Made by a program: the position numbers and the translations under genes | The notes under the pieces: model-generated | What the model was told of the DNA's origin: nothing | What the model saw: the letters and a program-made list of their open reading frames with translations, nothing else | The model's database searches: none | Shown: positions 32,431-41,349 of the stretch, one piece after another | How the letters are laid out: each line of letters begins with the position of its first letter | Numbering within the stretch: the stretch's first letter is position 1 | Source: Diaporthe sp. PMI_573 | Taxonomy: Eukaryota > Ascomycota > Sordariomycetes > Diaporthales > Diaporthaceae | Assembly (NCBI GenBank): GCA_021399435.1 | Contig: JAJTUP010000035.1 | Location: forward strand, 372,001 to 436,000 | Direction: 5' to 3' | Length of the DNA stretch: 64,000 nt

Positions 32431-34898
32431 TAGTGATGCGACCTTACAGTACACGTACGTACGTACGTACTGTATTTTAGCCATAGTACCGTACGTACTA
32501 CGAAGCTGTACATACAAGTACGTACCATACAAGATTTCCCTTCTCCTTTTTGGACAGCAGTCAGGTTTTTACAGTACTATTCTACCCTTCTACCGTTTCT
32601 GCCCTAAACCTCCGACTCCACCTCAATGCCAACACCCAATATATCACCCGTCGACTGCAACACACCCTCCCACTCAAATTCTTCATTGGATGAGGCCATC
32701 TCGCCATGCATCCAGACCTTCCTGCCCTGCGCATTCACAAATAACTCGAGATATGAGTCTTCGAGGTCGAGCCAGTCCTTCTCCTCAAGGTCTGCCCAGC
32801 GCTTTTTATGAGCATACTTCTGATCCTCTACACGATCCAGTACACGGTCGTTCATAAAAATGAATGCCTGCATATCAGCATGCATAGGCGTAAGGCGATT
32901 CCGAGCTTTCGTGTGTATTAAACTAATAGCGGAGAAACTTCGTTCTGAGGGCACAGAGTTCGCAAGGGTACTCATTACCTTGACTGCCACTCTAGCCAGA
33001 ATCGAGCCCTGGTTGAGGAGGCACTGCCATGCCATTGCCGGCTTGAAGACATCGTCGTAAACAGCACTATGCTTATTAAAGAAGCCGTCTGGGCAGCCTG
33101 TGCGCATTCGGAAATGTGTGAATTCGGAAAGGGCACGGTGGTACTCGCTATCGTTGCCGAACTGTTTCCGCAGATATTCTTGCACGCGCGCAAAGATGGT
33201 AGGCGGTAATTTCGAATCCGGGCCAGTGGTATCAGGCCGTAGGGCACCGGCGATCCAGTGTATGTCGTACGTTTGCTTATCAAGCCGTGCTTTGAATATA
33301 GCTTCAATCTCGTCCCACGGAATATCAGGATACTGATCTGCCTCTTTTATCTCAGCCCATTTGCTTTTGATTTGGAGCCAGCGATTCACAACATATGCGA
33401 TTCCGGCCTCGTCAGCCTCGGAAGCATGTTGAAACTTGTCCACAGGCTTAAGCACGGCAATCGCAGCCTCGAGCTTTAGCCAGAAGCTGTTGTCCTTAAT
33501 AATCCGGACTGCTTCGGGCAGGGGAACAGGACAATCTCGGGATCGGAGCTCATCTCGCACGTCTCTTCGGATAGACCAGTCCCTGACAGGGTCTCGAGAA
33601 CGAAGGAGGGAATAGAAAGAGTTGTACTGAGAGCCCCAGCGCGTTATTACACTGTTCGAAACGAGCAAGTTAACATAGCGGTTTCGCCGAAATTTAGCGG
33701 GCGATTTACCTTCTGGTCAACGCGCGAGTTAGTCCGTTCCATCTTTTGCGCTGGCAGGTTCTCAATCTTTGCAATTGCAACTTCGATCGTGAGAAAAACA
33801 TGATAAGGGTATAGGCGCTACTATGGAGGTCTCCAAAGAATGGAAGAAGGAGGATGTCTTTAATTAGAAGCTGAAGGCCGTGAGAATCGCATAAAGAGAA
33901 GCTGACATGCGAGAGCTCTGGGGGCCTGCCAAGTAAGTCGTGTACAGCGCGCATCGTATTCTCGGTGTCTGTACAGATAGAATTGATTCTGGAGAAACCT
34001 TCGTCGCTGCAGAGTTGCTGCATTCCTCCCCATATTAGCTTCCCCCAATTCTCCGCTGTATGTTGTTCTTCTCCCGTATCAAATGTTTTCCAGTAGAAGG
34101 CTGGGCCGTCTGGTAGTTGTACCGAAATATTCACAATCCTGTGGCCGGAAATATTGTCGGAGGCGTCAAATATGATATTGAACCATTCTGAGTCCCTGAT
34201 ACGTTTGAACACCTCGTCACGGATTTGCTGATAGAAGTCGGGGAGAATTCTGGTGATAGCAGCACGGCTAGGAGGCTTCCAGCCAGGCTTAATGCGAGTG
34301 AAGAAATAATGCCAACGGCGGCTCTCGAAGAGGCTGAAGGGGCGGCCGCCAGCAATTACGGCGGCGGCGGCATCATAACCGAGATTGTTGCTCTCGTCTC
34401 GCGAGATATGCTGAATCCCGACCTCAGTTATCCTCTTTTGTATAGTTTCAGAATATGAGGGGGGGCAGCCAGCCTTATCTCGAGCCTGGCGCTCTTGTTG
34501 CTGCTTGGCTTGCCATTCCTCACACGTAGCGAGATGCTCTTTCGGCCACCCAACAGAGGTGGCTGCAAAGTCCTTCTGGCAGTGACGGCATCCGTATCGT
34601 TTGCTTTTCTTGGGGTCAGGGCGGCCAAGGCTGACGAACTGTTGCCAAACGAAGGCATCGTTAGATTTGGTGGGCGCCATCTTTTTAACAATAGCTTCAA
34701 TGAAGAGAGAACGTAACTACAGAGAGTACGTTGAGCTGTTCAGCCAGCAGAGTTTGTACAACCCCGCCGGGGGGCCACAGATTCCCTTTTTAGGAATATT
34801 GTGGACCCTCATCGTACGTACGCGATACATGTACGTACGGCACCCTGATAGTACATACGTACGTACAATGGCATAGTACGAAAACTACAACATCACTA
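32431..34898 (-). mobile_element. Complete hAT DNA transposon, 2468 bp
   Basis: Both ends start TAGTGATG read from outside in (32431-32438, and 34891-34898 reverse complemented). The element is flanked by the perfect 8-bp target duplication GTGGTCTG at 32423-32430 and 34899-34906. GTACGTAC-rich subterminal repeats lie near both ends (32448-32525 and 34815-34866). Inside is one minus-strand transposase gene with an open frame. A perfect duplication, matching ends and an undamaged gene suggest recent insertion. Confidence 0.92.
32604..34680 (-). CDS. hAT transposase, apparently intact
   Basis: Exon 1 (34680-33710) and exon 2 (33651-32604) join in frame across a 58-base intron (GTAAAT donor, AACAG acceptor) to 672 residues. 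The BED-type finger has C31, C34, H49 and C53. The RNase-H-like core shows FDASDN at 171-176, CTDTENTMRAVHDLLG and CDSHGLQLLIKDILLLP. The C-terminal dimerisation domain carries ANSVPSERSFSAIS around residue 559 and ends in an acidic tail. The enzyme would cut and paste its own element and could act on related non-autonomous copies, though the ends of the other short elements here differ. The same intron occurs in the decayed copy at 18052-20028. No stop or frameshift is seen. Confidence 0.93.
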
Positions 34899-34906
34899 GT
34901 GGTCTG

Positions 34907-35746
34907 TATGGGTTTAGGACACTTTGATGGCCCGGTTATAGGCACTCATGGGACGTGCACCAGTGCCTCGGAAACCATCTTTCACTACCCGATGCGCTGG
35001 CTAAATCTTGGCGAAAAAGTTGGACTCAGGACGTATGTTTCAAGGACCTCCTCGCCCGCCTTGCGCTCCGCCTTGATTGTGCACGACGGGACTTCAAGTC
35101 CTCGACTTTTGTCCAGATAAGCCTGCTCAACCGTGTTCGAAAATGCGTCAGGGCGACATCAGGACTCTTTATCCCCTGCTCAGCACTGATATTGGAACCA
35201 ACAAGACCACTTCCATCGACAATACTCGAGGCACTTGCGGTTGTGATGGCTGGGTCTAGCATGGTAGTTAGGGCATAGCCACGAGTCTTAAACTTGTCCT
35301 TTGCTGCTCCGGATGGTTGTCGTCGCCGGCTGACTGATCCAGGGTCTCTCGATTTCGAATGTCTTGCAATCTCTTCTTTAAACCACCGTTCAGCACACCT
35401 GAAAAAACTCCAAAGGCAATATACGTGACCTTTACGAAGGGAAGACGGAGACACCGATTTATGGGAATCCCTCAAAGCACCATACATCATATACTACGGG
35501 AATGAAATAGCTGAAGAATTAAGGGCTTGAATTAAACTGTGAGATATATATACGAAAAAAATAGTAATGTATGTACAGTTAGATACCGTTCTTTGTATTT
35601 CTTGATCTCTTGCTCTGCCCAGATAGCGGGTTAGATGATAGTGGAAGTCGGCGTGGATGCTGTACGAAAGCGAGCGAGCCACATGCTCATGCTGTGAAGG
35701 TAAACAGCAAACAGGAAGATGCCTGAACGAACTGTGATGAATTTGG
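34907..35746. other. Gap between two hAT elements
   Basis: A 154-codon minus-strand frame (35026-35490), rich in Ser and Arg, is the longest here; I cannot assign it. Nothing else is recognised. Confidence 0.4.
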
Positions 35747-35754
35747 TATATAGT

Positions 35755-36483
35755 CAGACTTGTAAATATTGATACCTGATACTGATACAAAGTTGATACT
35801 TTGATACTGATACTGATATATATCATATCAGTATCAGTATCAAAATAAGCTGGTATCAACTGATACTAGGTTGATACTCTTCCCTAAGATCCTAGCTCTC
35901 ATTGGCTGAGAGGAGGTTGTACAGAATGGAGATGGTGTAACCACTCTCTCGAGAACATGAAAACTCTGCCAGGACTGAGGCCAACTGTCCTTATTTTTCT
36001 TTCTTCTTCTCATTCTTCTTATTCTTCTCAGATTCTCAGTCAGATGGCTATTGATATCCTCTCTATTCCCTCTGAATCAGCGGAACCAGAGAGGGCATTC
36101 TCTGGTGCCAGAAGGACCGCTTCCTGGGACAGGCTGAGGATGTCCTGTCAGAGCCTGGAAAAGGTGGAATGCATTGGTAGCTGGCTGAGGGAGGGACTTA
36201 TTGTGCCCTCTTCTGAGGGAGGATTGGGTTTAGTATGCTCTCCAGAGTCTGTGGATGCTGATTTAGCTTTGGATCCAGCCTTGGAGGATAATTGGGAAGG
36301 CCTGTAGATGAATTCAAAGCTTATGTGCCCCTGGAGATTGATTTTCCTAACCAGAGGTGCCCACGTGACCCAGTATCAAGTTGATACTGATACAGTATCA
36401 GGTATCATATCAGAATAGTGAGGGAGCTGATACTGATACTGATATGTACCAGTATCAGAATTGTATCAGGATTTACAAGTATG
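35755..36483 (+). mobile_element. Miniature hAT element, 729 bp, dimerisation domain only
   Basis: The ends read CAGACTTGTAAAT (left) and, reverse complemented, CATACTTGTAAAT (right), 12 of 13 identical. Perfect 8-bp target duplications TATATAGT flank it (35747-35754 and 36484-36491). TGATACTGATAC-type subterminal repeats occupy about 110 bases inside each end. The interior carries one short hATC frame and nothing else. Confidence 0.92.
35957..36307 (+). CDS. Stand-alone hAT dimerisation-domain protein
   Basis: The 116-residue frame encodes a Ser-rich start followed by QMAIDILSIPSESAEPERAF, SGARRTASWDRLRMS and VECIGSWLREGLI. This is the hATC block with a conserved Glu-Arg-Ala-Phe core. The acidic end is also typical (DPALEDNWEGL). 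It has no DNA-binding finger and no catalytic residues. It may be a deletion product of a larger gene, or could bind and modulate other hAT transposases (speculation). The frame is undisturbed. Confidence 0.7.
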   Translation: MKTLPGLRPTVLIFLSSSHSSYSSQILSQMAIDILSIPSESAEPERAFSGARRTASWDRLRMSCQSLEKVECIGSWLREGLIVPSSEGGLGLVCSPESVDADLALDPALEDNWEGL

Positions 36484-36757
36484 TATATAGTCGACTACCT
36501 CGAGACTGTTTCCACAGTCTCAAATGAATTTCATGAGGCGTAAAAAAGGTTCTGCATCATTTTAGGGTCGCTCTTGATTTGACGCGCTGAAGTAGAGATG
36601 AAAGCCTCGGGTAAAAACAATTCCCTGCATAACCTGTGCTAAATTATTATATATAGTGAGATCTAGCTCAGCTGGAGTCGTCGAGAGTTTCTCATCTCCT
36701 TTATCATATATAAATCTCATGAAGAAGAAACACGCGGGGATATATAGCAGTTTCACC

Positions 36758-37450
36758 ATGTCGGCACCAGGTTCAGCAGACACCCGCCGAGCCGAGCTGG
36801 TCCGGTTAACTCATTTCTGGAGACAGCGATATCTCGTGGAGGCATTCTCCACATTCAATTTAGGGTCTCGAGTTCTAAATAGCGATGAAATTACGATAGT
36901 CGGTGACCCGATCTTTTGGCAGGGGACACCCAAAGATGTGAATGCTGCACTCAATAGCGTTCTGGGACTTGATTTGGCATTTTTCGTCGGGGTCAAACAG
37001 CAGTTATCCACATTGTTACTAACTTGGAATCTAGTCCTTGAAGAGAAAGCGTACTTTGACACCTACGGAACGGATCCCACTATGTCCCGTGAATCACAAG
37101 AAGCATTACTCTTGGCGGGAAAAATCATTGCAGCTAGGGCAAACATTATGCCTGATGAGGAGCCTTGTTTGTCATCACAAACCCAGTCGGGATCTCCTAT
37201 GAGCTTAGATGAGATATACGCAAGGACACCCGACTTACATAGTCTCAATGATTCGGATGCATTAACGCAAATGGACCTTGACGGTTCCTCCCTGTCTATT
37301 AAACAGGAGACTATGCACGATAGTCCTCATCATCATGAGGTCATAGCAAGTATTCTAGACGAGGACAAAGGGAATCAAGGAAAGCCTACGGCAGGTAAGA
37401 GAAGAGGACGAAGAGCAACCGCTCGAAGTCCTGATGAGAGGAATAATTGA
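36758..37450 (+). CDS. Hypothetical protein with basic C-terminus
   Basis: The start at 36758 gives MSAPGSADTRRAELVRLTHF; an upstream in-frame ATG at 36656 would add 34 residues but lies over TATA-like leader sequence (TATATAAAT). The 230-residue protein has a helical first half (residues 10-130), a Ser/Asp-rich middle and a strongly basic end (GKRRGRRATARSP) that could be a nuclear signal. No family was recognised. It lies between a miniature hAT element and a Gag-like gene on the same strand. Confidence 0.55.
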   Translation: MSAPGSADTRRAELVRLTHFWRQRYLVEAFSTFNLGSRVLNSDEITIVGDPIFWQGTPKDVNAALNSVLGLDLAFFVGVKQQLSTLLLTWNLVLEEKAYFDTYGTDPTMSRESQEALLLAGKIIAARANIMPDEEPCLSSQTQSGSPMSLDEIYARTPDLHSLNDSDALTQMDLDGSSLSIKQETMHDSPHHHEVIASILDEDKGNQGKPTAGKRRGRRATARSPDERNN

Positions 37451-37876
37451 ACGACAAAATCAAATATGTGGATAGAAACCAACACATCGGAGGGGTCTCC
37501 TGATAGTGAAGTGCGTATAGCAGTTAATAGAACTTGATTTTCATTAACACTCCATGCCAAATACATACATATAATTCCGTCCCTGGAAATCCATAATGCT
37601 AATGAATTAGACACATTGTTCCATTGAGTACATCTGCAGTTGACTGGATAGTCGCTTATGTCCCAAGAAGGACGTTGCATTCCGTAGTACTTGCGACTTT
37701 TAGAAACAGGTTTTTGATGGAGTTACATTAAGCAAAGTACGTAAAACACAACCTGAACATCGATGAAGTACACACAATTTTTGAACATAAATAGAGCATG
37801 AGTCTCGCATGGTCTGCAAGTGTGAATCATCCTTCTCATCTATCAAACAACCTATTGACCAATTTCACCAAGGACA

Positions 37877-38488
37877 ATGACTTCTCAATCCCAGGCAAAT
37901 GCTGGATGGCACCAGCAAATTTCTGCCTTAAAGCTACATATCTTCGCGCTTAAGGATAAGTTCGATGAACTCGGTTCAAACATTAGACCGCAGGTTCTTG
38001 GTACACTGGCTATAGCCAATGTCACCAATACTTATAATCATCGAGAACTTTTGACCCAGTTGAAATCCTTACGAATGGTTCTGAGCACAGAGCTAGAACC
38101 AAAGAACCGCGACTTTGAGCTGGAGATGGGCCCAAAAGAGTCTTTTGTGGAATATCTTTCCAGGTTCGAGCGGTCGCTTGTGGAGGGGGAGCCAGCGGGC
38201 TGGGATGACGAAGATAAAATGAGGCTTTTTGAACGAGGTCTTCGGTCAACTGCTGTTGGGAGGCTGTTAAAGGTACAACTTGAACCTCCCAAGACGTATT
38301 CCGCCATGGTCAGTGCCTGCCTCCGCCTGGACTCAATATCACGTGAGACCTCGATCGGTAAAAACGACGAATCAGAACGCGAAGATGAAAGTGAGGGAAT
38401 ATCATCACAGGATGAAGAGGACCAGAGTGATTTCGACGAAGGCCAGGATCAGCAGCAGGAGGATCAGAGGGACACCGACAGTGAATGA
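37877..38488 (+). CDS. Stand-alone Gag-like protein
   Basis: The 203-residue protein contains a retrotransposon Gag-type capsid segment. It reads SFVEYLSRFERSLVEGEPAG, then WDDEDKMRLFERGLR and a conserved hydrophobic helix (YSAMVSACLRLDSI). The C-terminus is a long acidic Asp/Glu/Gln tail instead of the usual CCHC knuckle. No protease, reverse transcriptase or integrase frame lies downstream. A short TATA-poor leader with ATCAAACAACC precedes the ATG. It may be a relic of a Ty3-type element or a host-adopted Gag gene; the undisturbed frame favours recent origin or selection. Confidence 0.65.
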   Translation: MTSQSQANAGWHQQISALKLHIFALKDKFDELGSNIRPQVLGTLAIANVTNTYNHRELLTQLKSLRMVLSTELEPKNRDFELEMGPKESFVEYLSRFERSLVEGEPAGWDDEDKMRLFERGLRSTAVGRLLKVQLEPPKTYSAMVSACLRLDSISRETSIGKNDESEREDESEGISSQDEEDQSDFDEGQDQQQEDQRDTDSE

Positions 38489-38613
38489 AGGGCAATCGGG
38501 AGTGTTTTCTTCGTGTTCACTCACAGCGGTCTCTGGTAAGAGGGACCACTATTGTATTGGCCGTATGGTAGACCAGGAGGGTATGGGCTGTAGTAGCCCG
38601 GAGTTTCGTCGAT

Positions 38614-39226
38614 ATGTTCGAAATGATTCCCATAGCATCAATTGTCCAAGGTCAATCCAGCCGGCTCTTCGTCGTGCATGGCGGTATACCGTTCAAAGGT
38701 CCAGATCCCCTATCGGTAGATGAAATACAGGGAATACCTAGATTTCGCGAACCGCTACGCAGCGCTACTGAATATTTGACACAGGTTCTTTGGAATGACC
38801 CTACCCAAGAGGTGGGAAACCTCGCCAGCCAGAGAGGAGGCTATGGGAGACGGTTCGACCTAAGCGGGACAAAGCAATTTCTAAGGGAAAACGAATTTAC
38901 GGCGGTTATACGGAGCCATGAGGAGATTCTAATCGGGTTCAAGGAAAACCATGCAGGCTGCTATACCAGTAAGTATGATTCCAAATGAAGACGGAACGAG
39001 AGGCTGAGATAAACAAGTCTATTCTGCGAACGACGGGCGCGTTACCTACCTCCTTATTAACAGCGACCTTGTGCTTCACACAAAAAACGTTGGAGCAGAA
39101 CAGGCAGATGACGAAATGGCATTTGTAAGTTACTGCAACTAAATAGATGGGACTTCTACTAATCAATATATTTAGCGCTGGCTTGGGTTTGGGGATGATA
39201 AGGAAAGTGAAATCGAGGAATCTTAG
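38614..39226 (+). pseudogene. 5'-truncated Ser/Thr protein phosphatase
   Basis: Three exons (38614-38968, 39018-39124, 39176-39226) join in frame across introns of 49 and 51 bases, both with GTAAGT donors, to 170 residues. The C-terminal half of a PPP-family metallophosphatase is clear: FVVHGGIPFKG with the metal-ligand His, IPRFREPL, LWNDP, RGGYGRRF, FLRENEF, IRSHEE, then TIYSANDGRV. The N-terminal half with GDxH, GDxxDRG and GNHE is absent, so no catalytic metal site can form. Intact splice sites suggest the loss was at the 5' side only. A TRRVWAVVARSFVDM segment is open in the same frame back to about 38572. Confidence 0.78.
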
Positions 39227-39377
39227 GCGCTGTATTTGGGCTGGACAGAGCGGGGCCAGGGGTTTTTACAGTCATCGTCAAAGACGTGGCCGTCGGCGTC
39301 AACAAGGACCAGCACGAAGGGGTTGCGTTCGTGGCCACGAGCCTGATGCTTCCAACGCTTGGCCTCACGTTCCTCGT
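39227..39377. other. Short spacer after the phosphatase relic
   Basis: No coding similarity on the plus strand; on the minus strand it may still belong to the decayed retroelement. Confidence 0.3.
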
Positions 39378-39720
39378 CTAGTCACTCTTTGAGGCATTTG
39401 TAGTCGGCGACACCTCTTCTGGTTCGTTGTATCCAGTCCACTTGACCATATACCTCAGGCGGGGATGGCCTCGACCGCGACGGTCCCAACGGGAAAGTGC
39501 TATTCTCTCTCCTGCTCGTTCAAGGATCTCTCTTGGCTTCCGCCGGATTTGCCTCGTGATTTTGGAGAGGGCACAAGCTTCACATTCGACCGTTGTTGGT
39601 CCGCGAATTCGCACCCCCTGAGATTAGTTCACCAGGTGTTCAAGTGCTCGCGGTCCCGGATGCCCCATTCGACCGTGCCAAAGCATGGCATCTCCAGTCG
39701 ACTTTTTCTTTTTTACCAAC
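39378..39720 (-). pseudogene. Retroelement scraps: Copia-type linker and chromodomain-like piece
   Basis: Read on the minus strand, WHGRMGHPGPRALEHLV followed by [10 protein letters not shown] matches the GAG-pre-integrase region of Ty1/copia polyproteins. A short distance on, [16 protein letters not shown] matches the start of a chromodomain as found at the end of Ty3/gypsy integrases. A stop interrupts between the parts. The two families' pieces lie side by side in one frame. The element is a non-functional fragment of less than 400 bases. Confidence 0.6.
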
Positions 39721-40377
39721 TTGATCTCTGAAGGGAACATGGAGATCTATTTCACGTCCTGCACGTGACATTATATCAGAAAACAAGGTTGACATGACGC
39801 CCATGAGTGCCTCTAGCTTGAGTGGTCTTTGTTCCGAACTCAAGATAGTGGTGAGGTCGCTACTCAGGGCTTGAGAGACATTGCTCGGGCGCGAGGGGTA
39901 CTTGAACGGTATGGAGTGCCGGTCAGGGGTTGGCCCGCAGACAGCGCTGTGGTGGATTCAATGGACAAAGCGCCACTGACAAAAAAATTAGTACTCGATG
40001 ACTCCGGTTTTGAGTGCGCTTGTACAACTTCTGACGATTCTTCAACACCAACGGAAGAGGGATCGGTTATCGTGGTGGGCGGCAATTGACGTTGAGAATA
40101 GTGGCATTGTGGCGACGGGGGGTGGCCCAGATCAGGGGGTGGCCCAGATGTGGGCCGGGTACGTTAAGGCTCAACCTCAATCTGTGCCATTCTAAAGTGC
40201 CCCTAGCTATCTTCTTATCCTCTCCCACAATCCTGACCTGAATTTGGAGATATGATTTAAAGTCTGCTTGGATGAGATCTGCATCCTCCCGGGAGGGTGA
40301 AATGTGACAGAAAAAAACAAAGGGCAAAACAAGGACGTGCGCACGAAACAGGGATATCTTGATGCGTTTGCCCCAGC
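39721..40377. other. Spacer before the Cap20 gene
   Basis: Decayed DNA plus the Cap20 3' flank. An alternative frame on the minus strand overlaps the Cap20 C-terminus but is not assignable. Confidence 0.35.
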
Positions 40378-41349
40378 TCAAGCGGACCCGGATGGTCCAG
40401 CAACAACGTCGTCTTCGGAGCTCGGCGTAATCCTCAGCCTCGATGGTGTCTTCTTCTTCGCGGTGGCCTTCCTCGCTGACGCACGCGGGGGGCGCCAGTT
40501 TGCGAAGTCCTGAGAGTCCTCGGGAGGGGGATTGTGTAGGGGATTGTATGGAATGTTTGGGTCGGTAACAGTTTCTCCGCGGTGCGAATAGTCGGCATCG
40601 GAGGCTATGGCATCGGCCACGATCCACACCTTATTGTTGTTGACCTTGTTGTCCACAGCATTATGGGCCTCCTTCTTCGTGCTCAGGAAATCACCAATGA
40701 ATCTGACAGTTTCGCCGGTGAGGACGAGGGCAGTAGCGATGGCAGCCTTGCCGGTGGAGATCAGGGCGAAGCCGGAGTCATTGCCACCGTTGGCCATCTT
40801 GTACTCGCTGGAGTAGGTGCTCAGGACATGGTCGCGGCCCTCGAGACCCTTGTGGTATGGGAGCAGGACGAGGCCCTTGGCATCGGTGTACAGCTTGTTG
40901 GTGGGCTTCTTGACGGCGGGGAAGCGCTCATCGACCTTTGACAGGGCTTTGTCGCCGAGGTCGTCTGCCTTCTTGACGTAGGGCTGGACATATTGGTAGG
41001 GGCCGTTAAAGTAGGGCACGATGGGAGCGGCAAAGGTCTGGTAGGCCGAGTCGCCGAGCTGGACGGACTTTGCGCCGTAAGGGTTCGACTTGAAGGTCTC
41101 AATGCCATCGTGGACAATGTGATAGCCGTACAGGTGCTTTGTTGAGTTACCTTTGGCTCTGAACACGGCAGACTCATGGAAAGAGGTTGGTTTCGTGCAC
41201 AAAGCGGTTCAGCGCAACCGGCTTACGGAACTGGTTTCCGCTGTGGTCGTACAGGGGAAGTTGGTGAAGGCTCGCTGCAAAGGAAAGAGGGTGTTTACCT
41301 TCAGGAATGAAGACCGCGGTACATCACCGTTGATCTGAGGTGCCGACAT
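40378..41349 (-). CDS. CAP20: Cap20-type perilipin-like lipid droplet protein
   Basis: Exon 1 (41349-41299) encodes MSAPQINGDVPRSSFLK and joins at AAG to exon 2 (41136-40378) across a 162-base intron (GTAAAC donor, AAAG acceptor), giving 269 residues. The family signature is strong: ETFKSNPYGAKSVQLGDSAY, TFAAPIVPYFNGPYQYV, PYVKKADDLGDKAL and KVDERFPAVKKPT. A hydrophobic segment near residues 150-180 should bind the lipid droplet surface. In plant- and insect-infecting fungi this family controls lipid storage in infection structures (known for the family). The C-terminal 60 residues are basic and Pro-rich (RASARKATAKKK), longer than I expect, and might be affected by a missed intron at GTGTGG. 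The leader is pyrimidine-rich, suggesting strong expression. Confidence 0.88.
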
